DNA of 64,000 nucleotides from Leptolyngbya ohadii IS1 (GCF_002215035.1 NZ_NKFP01000006.1:880530-944529); one strand, 5' to 3'. Counted from the first letter of the stretch, positions 1-8,593 are shown. Translations and numbers: made by a program. Notes: a model not told the origin generated them from the sequence alone.

Positions 1-1
1 G

Positions 2-247
2 AATTCACCCTTTGCCCGACTCGCTCCAAAATGGGAATATCCGGTGTGCTTCCTGGAGGCAGGGATTTTGTCGAGTTTCTTCAGCCAGCTAACAGGTCGA
101 GAGTTACACTGTATTCAAACAAGCTGTGAGTCCCTAGGCTCCGACTGCAATCGCTTTGTTCTGGGCTTGCCGAAGCGACTCGAACCAGCCGAAACGATGA
201 TCACGAATTTTGATCACGACGCCATTATGCAGCAGCTTTGCCAGTAA
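2..247 (+). CDS. V4R-domain protein, C-terminal part (5' end outside window)
   Basis: The frame is open from the first bases of the window to TAA at 245-247, so only the last 81 residues are visible. A GTG at 44 could be read as a start, but the uninterrupted upstream frame argues for a truncated larger gene. The visible pattern, an Ala-Gly-Ile-Leu-Ser helix with FFSQLTGRE followed by a segment rich in conserved Cys (CIQTSCESLGSDCNRF), is typical of the end of a V4R (4-vinyl reductase, small-ligand-binding) domain. V4R proteins occur in a conserved cyanobacterial photosynthesis-linked cluster (Synechocystis slr0144-slr0152) that ends with the kinase SpkG. The next gene here is a Hanks-type kinase, which fits that context. 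Ligand and function are not known from this sequence. Confidence 0.7.
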   Translation, partial: NSPFARLAPKWEYPVCFLEAGILSSFFSQLTGRELHCIQTSCESLGSDCNRFVLGLPKRLEPAETMITNFDHDAIMQQLCQ

Positions 248-310
248 CCGCTTTGCCAGTAAAGCTTACTTAAGCTTGTCTAATCGGATGTCTGCTGAGG
301 ACAAAAATCG

Positions 311-2230
311 GTGGCAAACCCTCCGGAAAGTGATTCTAAAAATGCTCTAAACCGATCGAAATACCGCCTTCTGGGGCTGGTCGGACAAGGACAGTTTGGG
401 CGCGTATTTTGTGCTGCCCATCGCCAAACGGGTCAGCTTGTTGCCCTGAAGAATCTCGATCGCGATCGCTTTCCCACTGCCCAATTTTTGAGGGAACTCC
501 GCTTTTTGCTCAGCCTGAAGCATCCCAACATCGTTATGTTTAAGGCAGTGGAGCATACTGCCACCGGGCGCTATCTGGTGATGGACTACTGTGAGGGGGG
601 GACACTCCGTAGCCTCATGGTAGAAGAGGGAGGACTCAACTTACCCCAGAGCCTGAAGCTGGTGATTGATATTTTGTCTGGGTTGGGGCACGCCCACGAT
701 CACCAGATTGTTCACTGCGACATTAAACCGGAAAACATTCTGCTCAATGTTACCCCAACGGGATGGACTGCCCGGATTTCCGACTTTGGCATTGCTCGCC
801 TTACCCAGGAACTTGCAGACCATCGCCTCAGCAATACCGGATCGCCCGCCTACATGGCTCCTGAGCGGTTCTACGGGCAGTATTCCCCGACGTCCGATCT
901 CTATTCAGTAGGCATTTTGCTGTATGAGCTGCTTGCCGGACATCGCCCCTTCTCAGGCACACCCGGCGAACTCATGACCGCCCACCTAAATCTGCCTGTG
1001 ACATTTCCGGGAACGGTGCCCGCCATCTGGCAACCCATCCTAAACACGGCACTTCAAAAGCTTTCGGCAAGACGATATCGATCGGCACAGGAGATGCGAG
1101 ATGCCATTCTGGCGACAGCGCTGGCTGCCAATCTGCTCGACTCCGATGTGAATTTATCACCCCTGCTCAAATCGGTGACGCTGCACTGCTCCACGGCATT
1201 CCATGCCCAATATCAGGAAACGCTGCGATCGCCCATTCACGAACTCTGCTCCGCCGAATATCAGTCTCAGCGGTTTGTTTTTCGGAGTAGCCATGAGCAG
1301 GTGACATTCCAGGACTGGAGCCAGCAGAAACCAGCACAAACCGACTATACGCCTCAGCCGGAGGTCTGGCATCTAGCGCCGTTGCCTGCTTCCGTTACCC
1401 AGCTTATATTCCGTCCCCAGGGCTGCTTTGTCGTCCTGGAAAAATCGCTGCATTTAATTGCGCCGGAAAAGCGTCCATCGGAAGGGCAGACATTTGTGCT
1501 GACGCCTCAATTGGTTTGGGAATTGCCGCTCTCCAGCATGGTGGCAATCGAAGCCAAAGGACGGTGGCTTGCTGTGTTGATGCAGGATATGGAAGAGGGA
1601 CTCCAACTCCGCTTTGACCGGATTCCCCAGTCCGCAGTCCGGATGACCATTACCCCCCACCCGCTGCCGCTCACCCTGCCGACAGATACCCTGGATGGCG
1701 TCCGATTGCTGGCACTGGATGCTCATCACGTTGCCGTTTTGACGGATATAGGTCATCCGCCAAGACATCCGATCGTCCTTACCCAGTCCAAAAAACTACC
1801 CGACTGTAAAACAGAGGTACAAATTTTCTGTCGCCGGGGACAGCGGATCGGAGCTGTATTTTTGCCGCTGCACCTGAAACAAATTCTGCTAACGTCCAGA
1901 CCCTATCGCCTGCTCGCTGTCGATCGCCACAATCCGGACGTTCTGGCACTCATTGACCTCAAGCCCTATCGCATTCTCAGAATTGGGGTGGATATTACCC
2001 CGACTTTTCTGGCAGAAGCGCCCTGGGGTTATCTGTTAGCGGATCGGGCAGGGAAAATTATTCTGCTGGATACTGAAGGGCAAAAGGTAGGCTGTTTAAA
2101 CGCGCCAGAACCCATTACGGCGATCGCAGCTCTGGGGCAGCACCAGATCGTAATTGCCACCTGGAACGACACTCAGGGCAATCTTTACACCGTGAATCTC
2201 AAAGAGGTTGACGTGGATTTAATCTTTTAG
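311..2230 (+). CDS. Hanks-type Ser/Thr protein kinase, SpkG-like
   Basis: GTG start with GAGGA about 10 bases upstream; 639 residues. Residues 18-285 form a protein kinase domain with glycine loop GQGQFG (25-30), catalytic Lys47 (VALK), catalytic loop HCDIKPEN (135-142), DFG (158-160) and an APE motif near 183. The HRD arginine is replaced by Cys, so this is a non-RD kinase, which usually means it does not depend on activation-loop phosphorylation. The C-terminal 340 residues contain short alternating hydrophobic strands (for example LIFRPQGCFVVLEKSLHLI) that resemble a beta-propeller sensor domain; no transmembrane helix is evident. A V4R gene lies 63 bases upstream on the same strand, matching the neighbourhood of Synechocystis spkG. 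Kinase activity is well supported; orthology to SpkG is an inference. Confidence 0.85.
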   Translation: MANPPESDSKNALNRSKYRLLGLVGQGQFGRVFCAAHRQTGQLVALKNLDRDRFPTAQFLRELRFLLSLKHPNIVMFKAVEHTATGRYLVMDYCEGGTLRSLMVEEGGLNLPQSLKLVIDILSGLGHAHDHQIVHCDIKPENILLNVTPTGWTARISDFGIARLTQELADHRLSNTGSPAYMAPERFYGQYSPTSDLYSVGILLYELLAGHRPFSGTPGELMTAHLNLPVTFPGTVPAIWQPILNTALQKLSARRYRSAQEMRDAILATALAANLLDSDVNLSPLLKSVTLHCSTAFHAQYQETLRSPIHELCSAEYQSQRFVFRSSHEQVTFQDWSQQKPAQTDYTPQPEVWHLAPLPASVTQLIFRPQGCFVVLEKSLHLIAPEKRPSEGQTFVLTPQLVWELPLSSMVAIEAKGRWLAVLMQDMEEGLQLRFDRIPQSAVRMTITPHPLPLTLPTDTLDGVRLLALDAHHVAVLTDIGHPPRHPIVLTQSKKLPDCKTEVQIFCRRGQRIGAVFLPLHLKQILLTSRPYRLLAVDRHNPDVLALIDLKPYRILRIGVDITPTFLAEAPWGYLLADRAGKIILLDTEGQKVGCLNAPEPITAIAALGQHQIVIATWNDTQGNLYTVNLKEVDVDLIF

Positions 2231-2384
2231 CCAGACTTTTTGATATCTCATCAACAATCTTGGCTGCGGATGGATTACCAGGAAAGCCTATAAAACGATA
2301 GGGACAGTTCGCAAACCGCCCCCACCGGGTGTTTAAGACAATTTCAGAGTATGAGAATTAAACGTTGATTCTTAATGGGGGCTG

Positions 2385-2750
2385 CTAAACCGAGGCGGAA
2401 TAGGAGCGGTGGGGCACAAGTTCGGATAGTGCGGCTTTTAGGGTGGCGGATGCTTCGCGGAAATCACTCCGGTTGTTAAAGCGATCGATTCGACAAAGCA
2501 CCTGCGTCTGGCTAAAGAGCAGCACGGTCGGTAAAGTTTTGAGTTTATAGGTGTTTGATAACTTTAGATTGTCGTCTGCGTTAATGCTCACTAGTTTAAT
2601 TTGGTCGTCCCAGTCCTTTCGCAGTTCGAGCAGTAGAGGATCGATCATTCGACAGACTCCACACCAGGGAGCCCAGAAGTTTACCAGCACGGGCGTAACC
2701 GAACCCAAGACTTCCTGATCGAATGTCACCTGATTTACCGTTAGCATCAT
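2385..2750 (-). CDS. trxC: atypical thioredoxin (TrxC-type, WCGVC active site)
   Basis: A 121-residue thioredoxin fold with active site W29-C30-G31-V32-C33, where canonical thioredoxins have WCGPC, and the cis-Pro segment LKTLPTVLLF. The Pro-to-Val change is the signature I associate with the cyanobacterial TrxC group, reported as poor general disulfide reductases; this assignment is from memory. A longer frame begins at GTG 2759, but AGGAA directly abuts that GTG, whereas it lies 9 bases before ATG 2750, so 2750 is the better start. It is convergent with the upstream kinase and codirectional with the NnrU-type gene behind it (46 bases between this start and that gene's stop), so the two may be cotranscribed. 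Confidence 0.85.
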   Translation of the reverse strand: MMLTVNQVTFDQEVLGSVTPVLVNFWAPWCGVCRMIDPLLLELRKDWDDQIKLVSINADDNLKLSNTYKLKTLPTVLLFSQTQVLCRIDRFNNRSDFREASATLKAALSELVPHRSYSASV

Positions 2751-2796
2751 GTTGCCCACTTCCTATTGATTCGTTCCATGAGCCTCTGGGATCATG

Positions 2797-3510
2797 CTAC
2801 CAGCCTAAGTTACCCGTTGCGCGAATCATAATGGGGTGAATCCACCAAAAGATCAGTACAAATAACGTCACTCCAAGGTAGGCAGGACGCAGCATTTCTT
2901 TAACGCTAAAGGTTTGTCGTCCCTGAAGAATCGCCAGAAAAGGAATGACGGAAGTTCTGGCTTTAACTGCATCAAACGCTTCGCCGTAGCGTGCTTTCAG
3001 GCGTCGATCGCCATGCCAGACTGCAAATAAATGGTGCAAAATTAGCCCCAGCGAAGTCACAACCATAAAGCTGGTTCCGACCCACAGTGTATGGGCAATA
3101 CACCAGATGACTTGACCCACCATTTGGGGATGGCGCGTAATCCGAATAATACCGGTTTCGTAGAGATGCACCTGGGGCTTTTGGATCGCTGCTACTTCGA
3201 GCAAGTTAAACGTCGCCGGATACAGAAACAAAAACGAAATCGCCGATAGAATCCAAACGATCGCTTCAACCGTGCCATTCCCCTGAAAATTCCAGAGCCG
3301 TGCCCCGTCGTAGCGGTGGTTAATAAAATAGACAATGAGAACGATCGCAAAGGGCAAACTCATCAGTGCAAACAGGACACGATACAGCCTTGCCCCAATG
3401 ATCTTTTCTCCTCTAGAACGGAGTGCCGCTAGTCCGCTATGGACGATCGCAAATCCGACTAGCAGTGCAAACATAATTCCGTGGCTTGGCGTCAGCCATC
3501 CTTCACCCAT
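2797..3510 (-). CDS. NnrU-family integral membrane protein
   Basis: A 237-residue protein with about six hydrophobic segments and the family-typical block containing GIIRITRHPQM and a following W-x-x-AH motif, then HLFAVWHGDRRL. NnrU proteins are related to plant Z-ISO, the heme-dependent 15-cis-zeta-carotene isomerase, and several conserved His residues that could bind heme are present (for example RHPQ, AHTLW, HHLF). In cyanobacteria this family has been discussed in connection with carotenoid isomerisation, but its role is not settled and no carotenoid gene is adjacent. ATG start; the first hydrophobic helix begins near residue 12. It probably shares a transcript with the downstream thioredoxin gene. 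Confidence 0.8.
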   Translation of the reverse strand: MGEGWLTPSHGIMFALLVGFAIVHSGLAALRSRGEKIIGARLYRVLFALMSLPFAIVLIVYFINHRYDGARLWNFQGNGTVEAIVWILSAISFLFLYPATFNLLEVAAIQKPQVHLYETGIIRITRHPQMVGQVIWCIAHTLWVGTSFMVVTSLGLILHHLFAVWHGDRRLKARYGEAFDAVKARTSVIPFLAILQGRQTFSVKEMLRPAYLGVTLFVLIFWWIHPIMIRATGNLGW

Positions 3511-3657
3511 AACCTGATGCCTGTCAAAGATTGATTAGTTGTTTAAGAAATATTGCAGTGCCCGATCAGGACTTTAGACTGAGAGGGAACCCCCTGTAAA
3601 TCCCCTGTAACTAGGTTATGCAAGGGATAGGCAAGTCGGTTTGCCAACTGGGGACAG

Positions 3658-3679
3658 CGCGACTTCTCTCGCGACTTCT
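3658..3679. repeat. 12-bp tandem duplication upstream of rpmI
   Basis: CGCGACTTCT occurs twice, at 3658-3667 and 3670-3679, with a 12-bp period, in the leader region of rpmI-rplT. Slightly upstream, CCCCTGTAA is also doubled (about 3591-3612). No terminator or known ribosomal-protein leader fold was recognised in 3511-3776. Confidence 0.7.
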
Positions 3680-3776
3680 ATTCTGTCATTTTCCTGCGAT
3701 CGATGGGTTGCCGATCGGGGACTTCTAGTAGTAGGATTATAGACTGTGTTAAATCAGCCAAACCAGTAGGCGAGCC

Positions 3777-3974
3777 ATGCCCAAACTCAAGACTCGTAAA
3801 GCTGCTGCAAAGCGGTTCCAGCGTAGCGGTAGCGGTAAAATCATGCGCCGTAAAGCTTTCAAAAATCACCTGCTTCAGCACAAATCTTCTAATCGCAAGC
3901 GTCGGATCACGGGATTGGCGGTTGTGAATGAGCGGGATGCGGAAAACGTAGAACTGATGCTGCCTTACTCGTAG
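3777..3974 (+). CDS. rpmI: 50S ribosomal protein L35
   Basis: A 65-residue basic protein beginning [14 protein letters not shown], the hallmark N terminus of L35, with the following [13 protein letters not shown] segment. Full length for the family. It is a component of the large ribosomal subunit and sits 42 bases before rplT on the same strand. In many bacteria infC precedes this pair; here infC is absent and an unrelated minus-strand membrane-protein gene lies upstream, so rpmI-rplT must have its own promoter in 3511-3776. Confidence 0.98.
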   Translation: MPKLKTRKAAAKRFQRSGSGKIMRRKAFKNHLLQHKSSNRKRRITGLAVVNERDAENVELMLPYS

Positions 3975-4016
3975 GCTGCACGAAATGAAACTGAATTCTA
4001 GGAGAAGTAAAGTTAT

Positions 4017-4370
4017 ATGGCACGGGTTAAGCGCGGCAATGTTGCTCGCAAGCGCCGCAAGAAAATTCTCAAGCTAGCGAAGGGCTTCCGGGGGTCACAC
4101 TCTCGGCTGTTCCGCACTGCAAACCAGCAGGTGATGAAGGCACTCCGAAATGCCTATCGCGATCGTCGCCGTCGTAAGCGCGATTTTCGCCGCCTCTGGA
4201 TTGTTCGTATTAACGCCGCAGCGCGTCAGCACGGCATCAGCTACAGCAAACTGATGGGCGGTCTGAAGAAGGCAGAGGTGCAAATTAACCGCAAGATGCT
4301 GGCACAAATGGCAGTGCTAGACCCGTCTGGGTTTGGCAAAGTCGTTGAGCTGGTGACGAACCAAGCCTAA
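4017..4370 (+). CDS. rplT: 50S ribosomal protein L20
   Basis: A 117-residue protein starting [19 protein letters not shown], the canonical L20 N terminus, continuing with [13 protein letters not shown] and the conserved C-terminal globular half ([18 protein letters not shown]). L20 binds 23S rRNA early in large-subunit assembly. The Shine-Dalgarno sequence TAGGAGAA lies upstream of ATG 4017. It is the second gene of the rpmI-rplT unit and is followed by a hairpin that probably terminates the operon. Confidence 0.98.
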   Translation: MARVKRGNVARKRRKKILKLAKGFRGSHSRLFRTANQQVMKALRNAYRDRRRRKRDFRRLWIVRINAAARQHGISYSKLMGGLKKAEVQINRKMLAQMAVLDPSGFGKVVELVTNQA

Positions 4371-4413
4371 CCTCTCCTGTTTTTTGCTTTTCCCAGTAAT
4401 AATGCTGAACTAA

Positions 4414-4452
4414 AATTTGCCTGGGCAAGAGATTGCTGAGGCAAATTGTTTT
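4414..4452 (+). terminator. probable terminator of rpmI-rplT
   Basis: AATTTGCCT (4414-4422) pairs perfectly with AGGCAAATT (4439-4447) across a 16-base loop and is followed by GTTTT. It lies 44 bases after the rplT stop. The large loop makes it a less than ideal intrinsic terminator. Confidence 0.6.
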
Positions 4453-4481
4453 AAATAGGTTCAGAAGTCTCCAAAACCGAT

Positions 4482-5417
4482 TTGAAAGATATCTCTCAGC
4501 TCCGAACTCGCCCCTCTAGCCCCCCAATGCTGGGGGGAACTCAGCCATTCGATCGGGCACCACTGCCCGCAGCTCTGCGGGATCGCCTTACCCGCCGCCT
4601 TTTTCTGAGTTTGCTGATGGGCGGATTGGCGGTCGGTCTTTTTGGCGGATTGGGGGATCAGGCAGAAGCCGCAACCCTGGATCAAATTCGAGAACGGGGC
4701 TATTTGATTGTGGCAGTGAAAGACAATCTGCGTCCGCTAGGATTTATGGGCAGCAATGGACAGGTTGAGGGATTTGAAATCGATCTGGCACGCTGGCTGG
4801 CTCAAACGTTGCTGGGAGATGCGAATGCAGTGCAGCTTTTACCCGTCACGAATCAAGAGCGGATTCGGAGCCTGTTGAACGATCGCGTGGATCTGGTGAT
4901 TGCGCGGCTTGGCATTACGAACTCTCGTACCCGTCTGGTAGATTTTAGCTCGCCCTATTTCATTGATGGAACGGCATTCGTCACACGGAGCGGCACAATC
5001 CAGTCTCTGCGCGATCTGCGGGGTCAAAGAATCGCTGTGTTGCATGGCTCGGATACCATTTCGACGGTGCGATCGCTGATTCCCGATGTGCAGCTTCAGG
5101 GTGTGGATTCCTATCAGCAGGCGCAGGCAGTTTTGCAGTCTGGAGCAGCCGTCGCCTTTGCCGCCGATGCCACGGTGCTAACAGGCTGGGTACAGGAGTT
5201 GCCGAGCTATCGCCTATTGCCAAATCTTATTTCTGCCGATGCTCTTGCTGTAGGAATGCCGAGAGGTCAACAGTTTGCCAGTTTACGCCAGCAGGTGAAT
5301 CGGGCGATCGAGCAGTGGCAGAATTCAGGGATGCTGCGGCAGCGAGTGGCGTACTGGGGTTTACCAGAGGACGGGATTCCGGAAGTGCGGCAACCCCCTG
5401 CGGCAGGCAATCGGTAA
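4482..5417 (+). CDS. periplasmic solute-binding protein, family 3 (amino-acid type), Tat-like signal
   Basis: Up to 311 residues from a TTG start; neither this start nor ATG 4527 has a clear ribosome-binding site. A signal peptide contains a twin-arginine-like motif TRRLFLSL followed by a hydrophobic stretch and AEAA cleavage region near residue 64. The mature part has the SBP_bac_3 organisation: IRERGYLIVAVKDNLRPLGF, an FEIDLARWLA segment, and TNSRTRLVDFSSPYF, which is diagnostic of amino-acid-type receptors. The protein should capture a polar amino acid or similar solute in the periplasm. No ABC permease or ATPase gene is adjacent, so it is an orphan receptor; a LysR regulator follows on the same strand. 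The substrate cannot be read from the sequence. Confidence 0.85.
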   Translation: MKDISQLRTRPSSPPMLGGTQPFDRAPLPAALRDRLTRRLFLSLLMGGLAVGLFGGLGDQAEAATLDQIRERGYLIVAVKDNLRPLGFMGSNGQVEGFEIDLARWLAQTLLGDANAVQLLPVTNQERIRSLLNDRVDLVIARLGITNSRTRLVDFSSPYFIDGTAFVTRSGTIQSLRDLRGQRIAVLHGSDTISTVRSLIPDVQLQGVDSYQQAQAVLQSGAAVAFAADATVLTGWVQELPSYRLLPNLISADALAVGMPRGQQFASLRQQVNRAIEQWQNSGMLRQRVAYWGLPEDGIPEVRQPPAAGNR

Positions 5418-5532
5418 TATCGTAGTTTGCGATACGAAGATGCGCTTCTAATTCCCTTAACGTAGCGGTACCGGAACGGAAGCAATCGATTCTCTATTTC
5501 GGATTCTCTACACAGGGCATGATGCAGCAATT

Positions 5533-6471
5533 ATGCGGCTTGAGCAGTTGCAAGCATTTTTAGCGGTGGCGGAGGCGGGCAGTTTTCAGCAGGCAGCCCA
5601 TCGCTGTCGCGTCACCCAATCTACAATTAGTCGGCAGGTTCAGGCATTGGAGGCGGAACTGGGCTTACCGCTATTTCATCGCACGTCTCAGGCAAAGCTG
5701 ACGATCGCCGGAGAGCGGTTTTTGCCTCGCGCTCGCAAAATTTGTCAGGAATGGCAGAATGCGACGACCGAGCTAGCGGATCTGGTCGCAGGAAAGCAGC
5801 CGGAACTTTGTGTTGCCTCAATTCATTCGGTATCTGCCTACTTTTTGCCGCCTGTGCTTCAGCAGTTTTGCCAGGATTATCCGGAGGTGCAGCTTCGCGT
5901 CACTTCATTAGGCAGCGATCGTGCCCTCAAGGTGCTGAAGGATGGTCTGGTGGATTTGGCGATCGTGATGAACAATCGTTTTCTCACCTCCGGCTCAGAA
6001 ATTGTAGTGGATTCTCTGTTTCAGGAGCCGATCGCCGTTTTAATGTCCTCCAGTCATCCCTTAACGCAGTACGATCAAATTCCGTGGGCAGAATTGTCTC
6101 GCTACCCGCAGGTCGTATTTAAGGACGGCTACGGGATGCAGCGTCTGGTGCAGGAGCAGTTTCAGCGATCGGGGCTTTTGTTGCAGGCAGCGATTGAGCT
6201 AAATACGCTGGACGGCTTTCGGGGGATGGTGCGTCAGGGAAATCTGATTGCCCTTCTCCCCCAGTCCGCTCTTCTGGAAATGAAAAGTGACTCCACGCTG
6301 GCAATTCGTCCGACTGAGGAGCCAATCTTGAGCCGTGAAGTGGTGCTGGTGACAACGCACGATCGCCTGGAAATTCCGCCAATTCGCAGATTCCGGGAAC
6401 TGGTGCAGGAGATTGTTGCCGTGCCGCGTCTCTTCCAATCTGTCTCGAACGATCTGCTTGGCTTCCGATAA
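5533..6471 (+). CDS. LysR-type transcriptional regulator
   Basis: A 312-residue protein with an N-terminal winged helix-turn-helix (LEQLQAFLAVAEAGSFQQAA, recognition helix around VTQSTISRQVQALE) and a C-terminal LysR substrate-binding domain from about residue 90. Length and order are normal for the family. It follows the orphan solute-binding protein by 115 bases and precedes a TrpD-like gene; LysR regulators often control a neighbouring transport or metabolic gene, but the adjacent genes here are codirectional rather than divergent, so the target is not evident. Effector unknown. I could not assign it to RbcR, NdhR, CmpR or NtcB with confidence. Confidence 0.9.
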   Translation: MRLEQLQAFLAVAEAGSFQQAAHRCRVTQSTISRQVQALEAELGLPLFHRTSQAKLTIAGERFLPRARKICQEWQNATTELADLVAGKQPELCVASIHSVSAYFLPPVLQQFCQDYPEVQLRVTSLGSDRALKVLKDGLVDLAIVMNNRFLTSGSEIVVDSLFQEPIAVLMSSSHPLTQYDQIPWAELSRYPQVVFKDGYGMQRLVQEQFQRSGLLLQAAIELNTLDGFRGMVRQGNLIALLPQSALLEMKSDSTLAIRPTEEPILSREVVLVTTHDRLEIPPIRRFRELVQEIVAVPRLFQSVSNDLLGFR

Positions 6472-6552
6472 TCTGGAAACTTTGTCCAATCGTCACACGC
6501 CTGATGCGATCGTCATCCATCTTTTCCCTGTAATCGTTTCCTGCTCCCCACT

Positions 6553-6594
6553 TCCCATTTTCCACTCCCCATTTTCCACTCCCCATTCCCCATT
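6553..6594. repeat. three 14-bp tandem units before the TrpD-like gene
   Basis: Units at 6553-6566, 6567-6580 and 6581-6594, of the type CCCCATTTTCCACT; the third is degenerate and built from CCCCATT heptamers, like the STRR repeats described in cyanobacteria. The array ends exactly 12 bases before the ATG of the downstream gene. Confidence 0.8.
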
Positions 6595-6606
6595 TCCTGA
6601 CCGCAA

Positions 6607-7686
6607 ATGAGTGAAGCCTTCCGTAATCTGCTCCGCAAAGTGGGCAGTGGACCCCATACGAGCGAAGACCTGACCCGTACCGAGGCGGCAGCAGCCACAC
6701 GAATGATGTTGACGCAGGAGGCAACTCCCGCTCAGATTGGGGCATTTATGATCGCTCATCGGATTAAACGTCCCACCGGGGAAGAACTGGCGGGAATGCT
6801 GGATGCCTACGACGAACTGGGACCTAAACTGACCCCGATCGCTGCTCCAGTTCCCACGGTGGTGATGAGTATTCCCTACGACGGACGATCGCGCACGGCT
6901 CCTGTGAACCCTCTGGTGGCGCTGCTCCTGGCAACCGTGGGCTGTCCTGTGGTGATGCACGGCGGCAGAAGAATGCCTACGAAGGAAGGAATTCCGCTGA
7001 TTGAAATCTGGCAGGGGTTGGGCGTAGATTGGTCTACCCTATCGCTCGCGCAGGTTCAGTGGGTCTTTGAGCAGACAAAACTGGGGTTGATTTATTTGCC
7101 GACCCATTTCCCCTTGGCAGAGGGTCTGGTTTCCTATCGAGAAGAAATCGGCAAGCGTCCGCCTTTTGCCACCCTGGAGCTATTCTGGTGCCCCTATGCC
7201 GGAGATGCGCTGCTGGTCTGTGGCTTTGTCCATCCGCCCACCGAAGAAATGGCACGATCGGCGTTTGCCCTACGTGGAACCAATCGCTTTATGACAGTCA
7301 AGGGGTTAGAGGGAAGCTGTGACCTGCCGCGTGAGCGAACCTGCATTATTGGCGTTCATCGACCGCTTCGCGCAACCGCCTTGGGCGGATCGCCTAATCA
7401 GACTGAATTAGAACGGCTGCTGCTCCACCCGCGAGACTATGGTTTTGATGCGGCTGAGGTTCCACTCAAGGATGAGGGAAAGTATCTTGACCAAATTAAA
7501 ACTGTCCTGCAAGGCGAACCGAGTGAACTGCTGGAATCAACCATCTGGAGTGGAGGATTCTATCTCTGGCAGTCTGGACTGTGTTCCGATTTGGCGATCG
7601 GCTTAAAGGAGGCGAGACGGCTGCTGACAAGCGGCAAGGTACTTCAGTTTCTCAAGGAACTTCAGGAAGCCGTGGAAAAGGTCTGA
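6607..7686 (+). CDS. anthranilate phosphoribosyltransferase-family protein (TrpD-like, not canonical)
   Basis: A 359-residue protein with the TrpD/nucleoside-phosphorylase helical domain (residues 1-75, including LTRTEAAAATRMMLTQEATPAQIGAFMIA) and an alpha/beta domain. The canonical PRPP-binding GTGGD motif is replaced by IPYDGRSRTAPVNP, and the following segment reads VVMHGGRRMPTKEGIPL, where true TrpD has HGNR-type residues. This points to the TrpD2/YbiB-like side branch, some of whose members bind nucleic acid rather than make tryptophan. The start is ATG 6607 with no clear Shine-Dalgarno; a repeat array abuts it. No other tryptophan genes are nearby. Family membership is firm, activity uncertain. 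Confidence 0.8.
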   Translation: MSEAFRNLLRKVGSGPHTSEDLTRTEAAAATRMMLTQEATPAQIGAFMIAHRIKRPTGEELAGMLDAYDELGPKLTPIAAPVPTVVMSIPYDGRSRTAPVNPLVALLLATVGCPVVMHGGRRMPTKEGIPLIEIWQGLGVDWSTLSLAQVQWVFEQTKLGLIYLPTHFPLAEGLVSYREEIGKRPPFATLELFWCPYAGDALLVCGFVHPPTEEMARSAFALRGTNRFMTVKGLEGSCDLPRERTCIIGVHRPLRATALGGSPNQTELERLLLHPRDYGFDAAEVPLKDEGKYLDQIKTVLQGEPSELLESTIWSGGFYLWQSGLCSDLAIGLKEARRLLTSGKVLQFLKELQEAVEKV

Positions 7687-7733
7687 TGGCGATACACTAG
7701 AATCTTGTCTCCTACAGCCGATCGATTTTTCCC

Positions 7734-8549
7734 ATGATTCAGTCTTCTATTCCTATCGCTATGACGATCGCGGGTTCCGATAGCGGCGGTGGAGCTGGAA
7801 TTCAGGCAGATCTCCGCACTTTTTCCTTTCATCGAGTTCATGGGACGAGTGCCCTCACCTGCATTACGGCACAGAATACGATCGGCGTAACCCGTGTAGA
7901 TGCCCTGCCTCCGGAAGCGGTTGCGGCACAAATTGAAGCCGTTGTGCAGGATATTGGCGTTCAGGCAGTCAAAACTGGAATGCTGCTGAATCAGGAAATT
8001 ATTGCCACCGTTGCCGATCGTGCCCTTGCTCTGGGATTGGCGAATCTGGTGATCGATCCGGTGATGGTTTCCCGAACAGGGGCACAGCTCATTGATGATG
8101 CTGCCATTTCGACTTTGCGCGATCGCTTGATTCCCCTGGCAACTGTTCTCACCCCCAATCGCTACGAGGCACAAATGTTGAGCGGTCTGGAAATCGACTC
8201 GCTGGAAACCATGCAGGCGGCAGCAGAGAAAATTCAGGCTTTGGGCGCAAAAGCGGTGCTGGTAAAAGGCGGCGGAATGCAGGGCGAACTGCGCGGAGTC
8301 GATGTCTGGTTTGATGGCGATCGTCTGGAAGTTCTGAAGACGGAAACGGTAGACACGACCGATACCCACGGTACAGGCTGTACCCTGTCGGCGGCAATTG
8401 CGGCAAATCTGGCGCAGGGTAAAGAAGTGCTTGCGGCAACCAAGGCGGCAAAGTCCTACGTCACCCATGCCCTCCACCATGCTTTGCGGCTCGGACAGGG
8501 ACAGGGACCCGTCGGACATTTCTTTCCCCTGCTAGAGGCAGCGGGCTAA
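7734..8549 (+). CDS. thiD: hydroxymethylpyrimidine (phosphate) kinase
   Basis: A 271-residue ribokinase-fold enzyme that phosphorylates HMP and HMP-phosphate to HMP-diphosphate for thiamin synthesis. It shows the substrate-binding N terminus AGSDSGGGAGIQADL, VIDPVMVS in the middle, the anion-hole/catalytic motif THGTGCTLSAAIAA near residue 210, and a normal ThiD length. It stands without other thi genes. No thiamin riboswitch is recognisable in the 47-base gap upstream, so any TPP control must lie further upstream or be absent. Confidence 0.95.
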   Translation: MIQSSIPIAMTIAGSDSGGGAGIQADLRTFSFHRVHGTSALTCITAQNTIGVTRVDALPPEAVAAQIEAVVQDIGVQAVKTGMLLNQEIIATVADRALALGLANLVIDPVMVSRTGAQLIDDAAISTLRDRLIPLATVLTPNRYEAQMLSGLEIDSLETMQAAAEKIQALGAKAVLVKGGGMQGELRGVDVWFDGDRLEVLKTETVDTTDTHGTGCTLSAAIAANLAQGKEVLAATKAAKSYVTHALHHALRLGQGQGPVGHFFPLLEAAG

Positions 8550-8593
8550 ATTCTTGTGCTAAGTTCTCGCTATCATGCAACACAGGCATGAAG

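Noticed and set aside
7662-8519. 285-codon minus-strand frame opposite thiD
   Set aside because: Complete thiD motifs on the plus strand; the antisense product has no family character.
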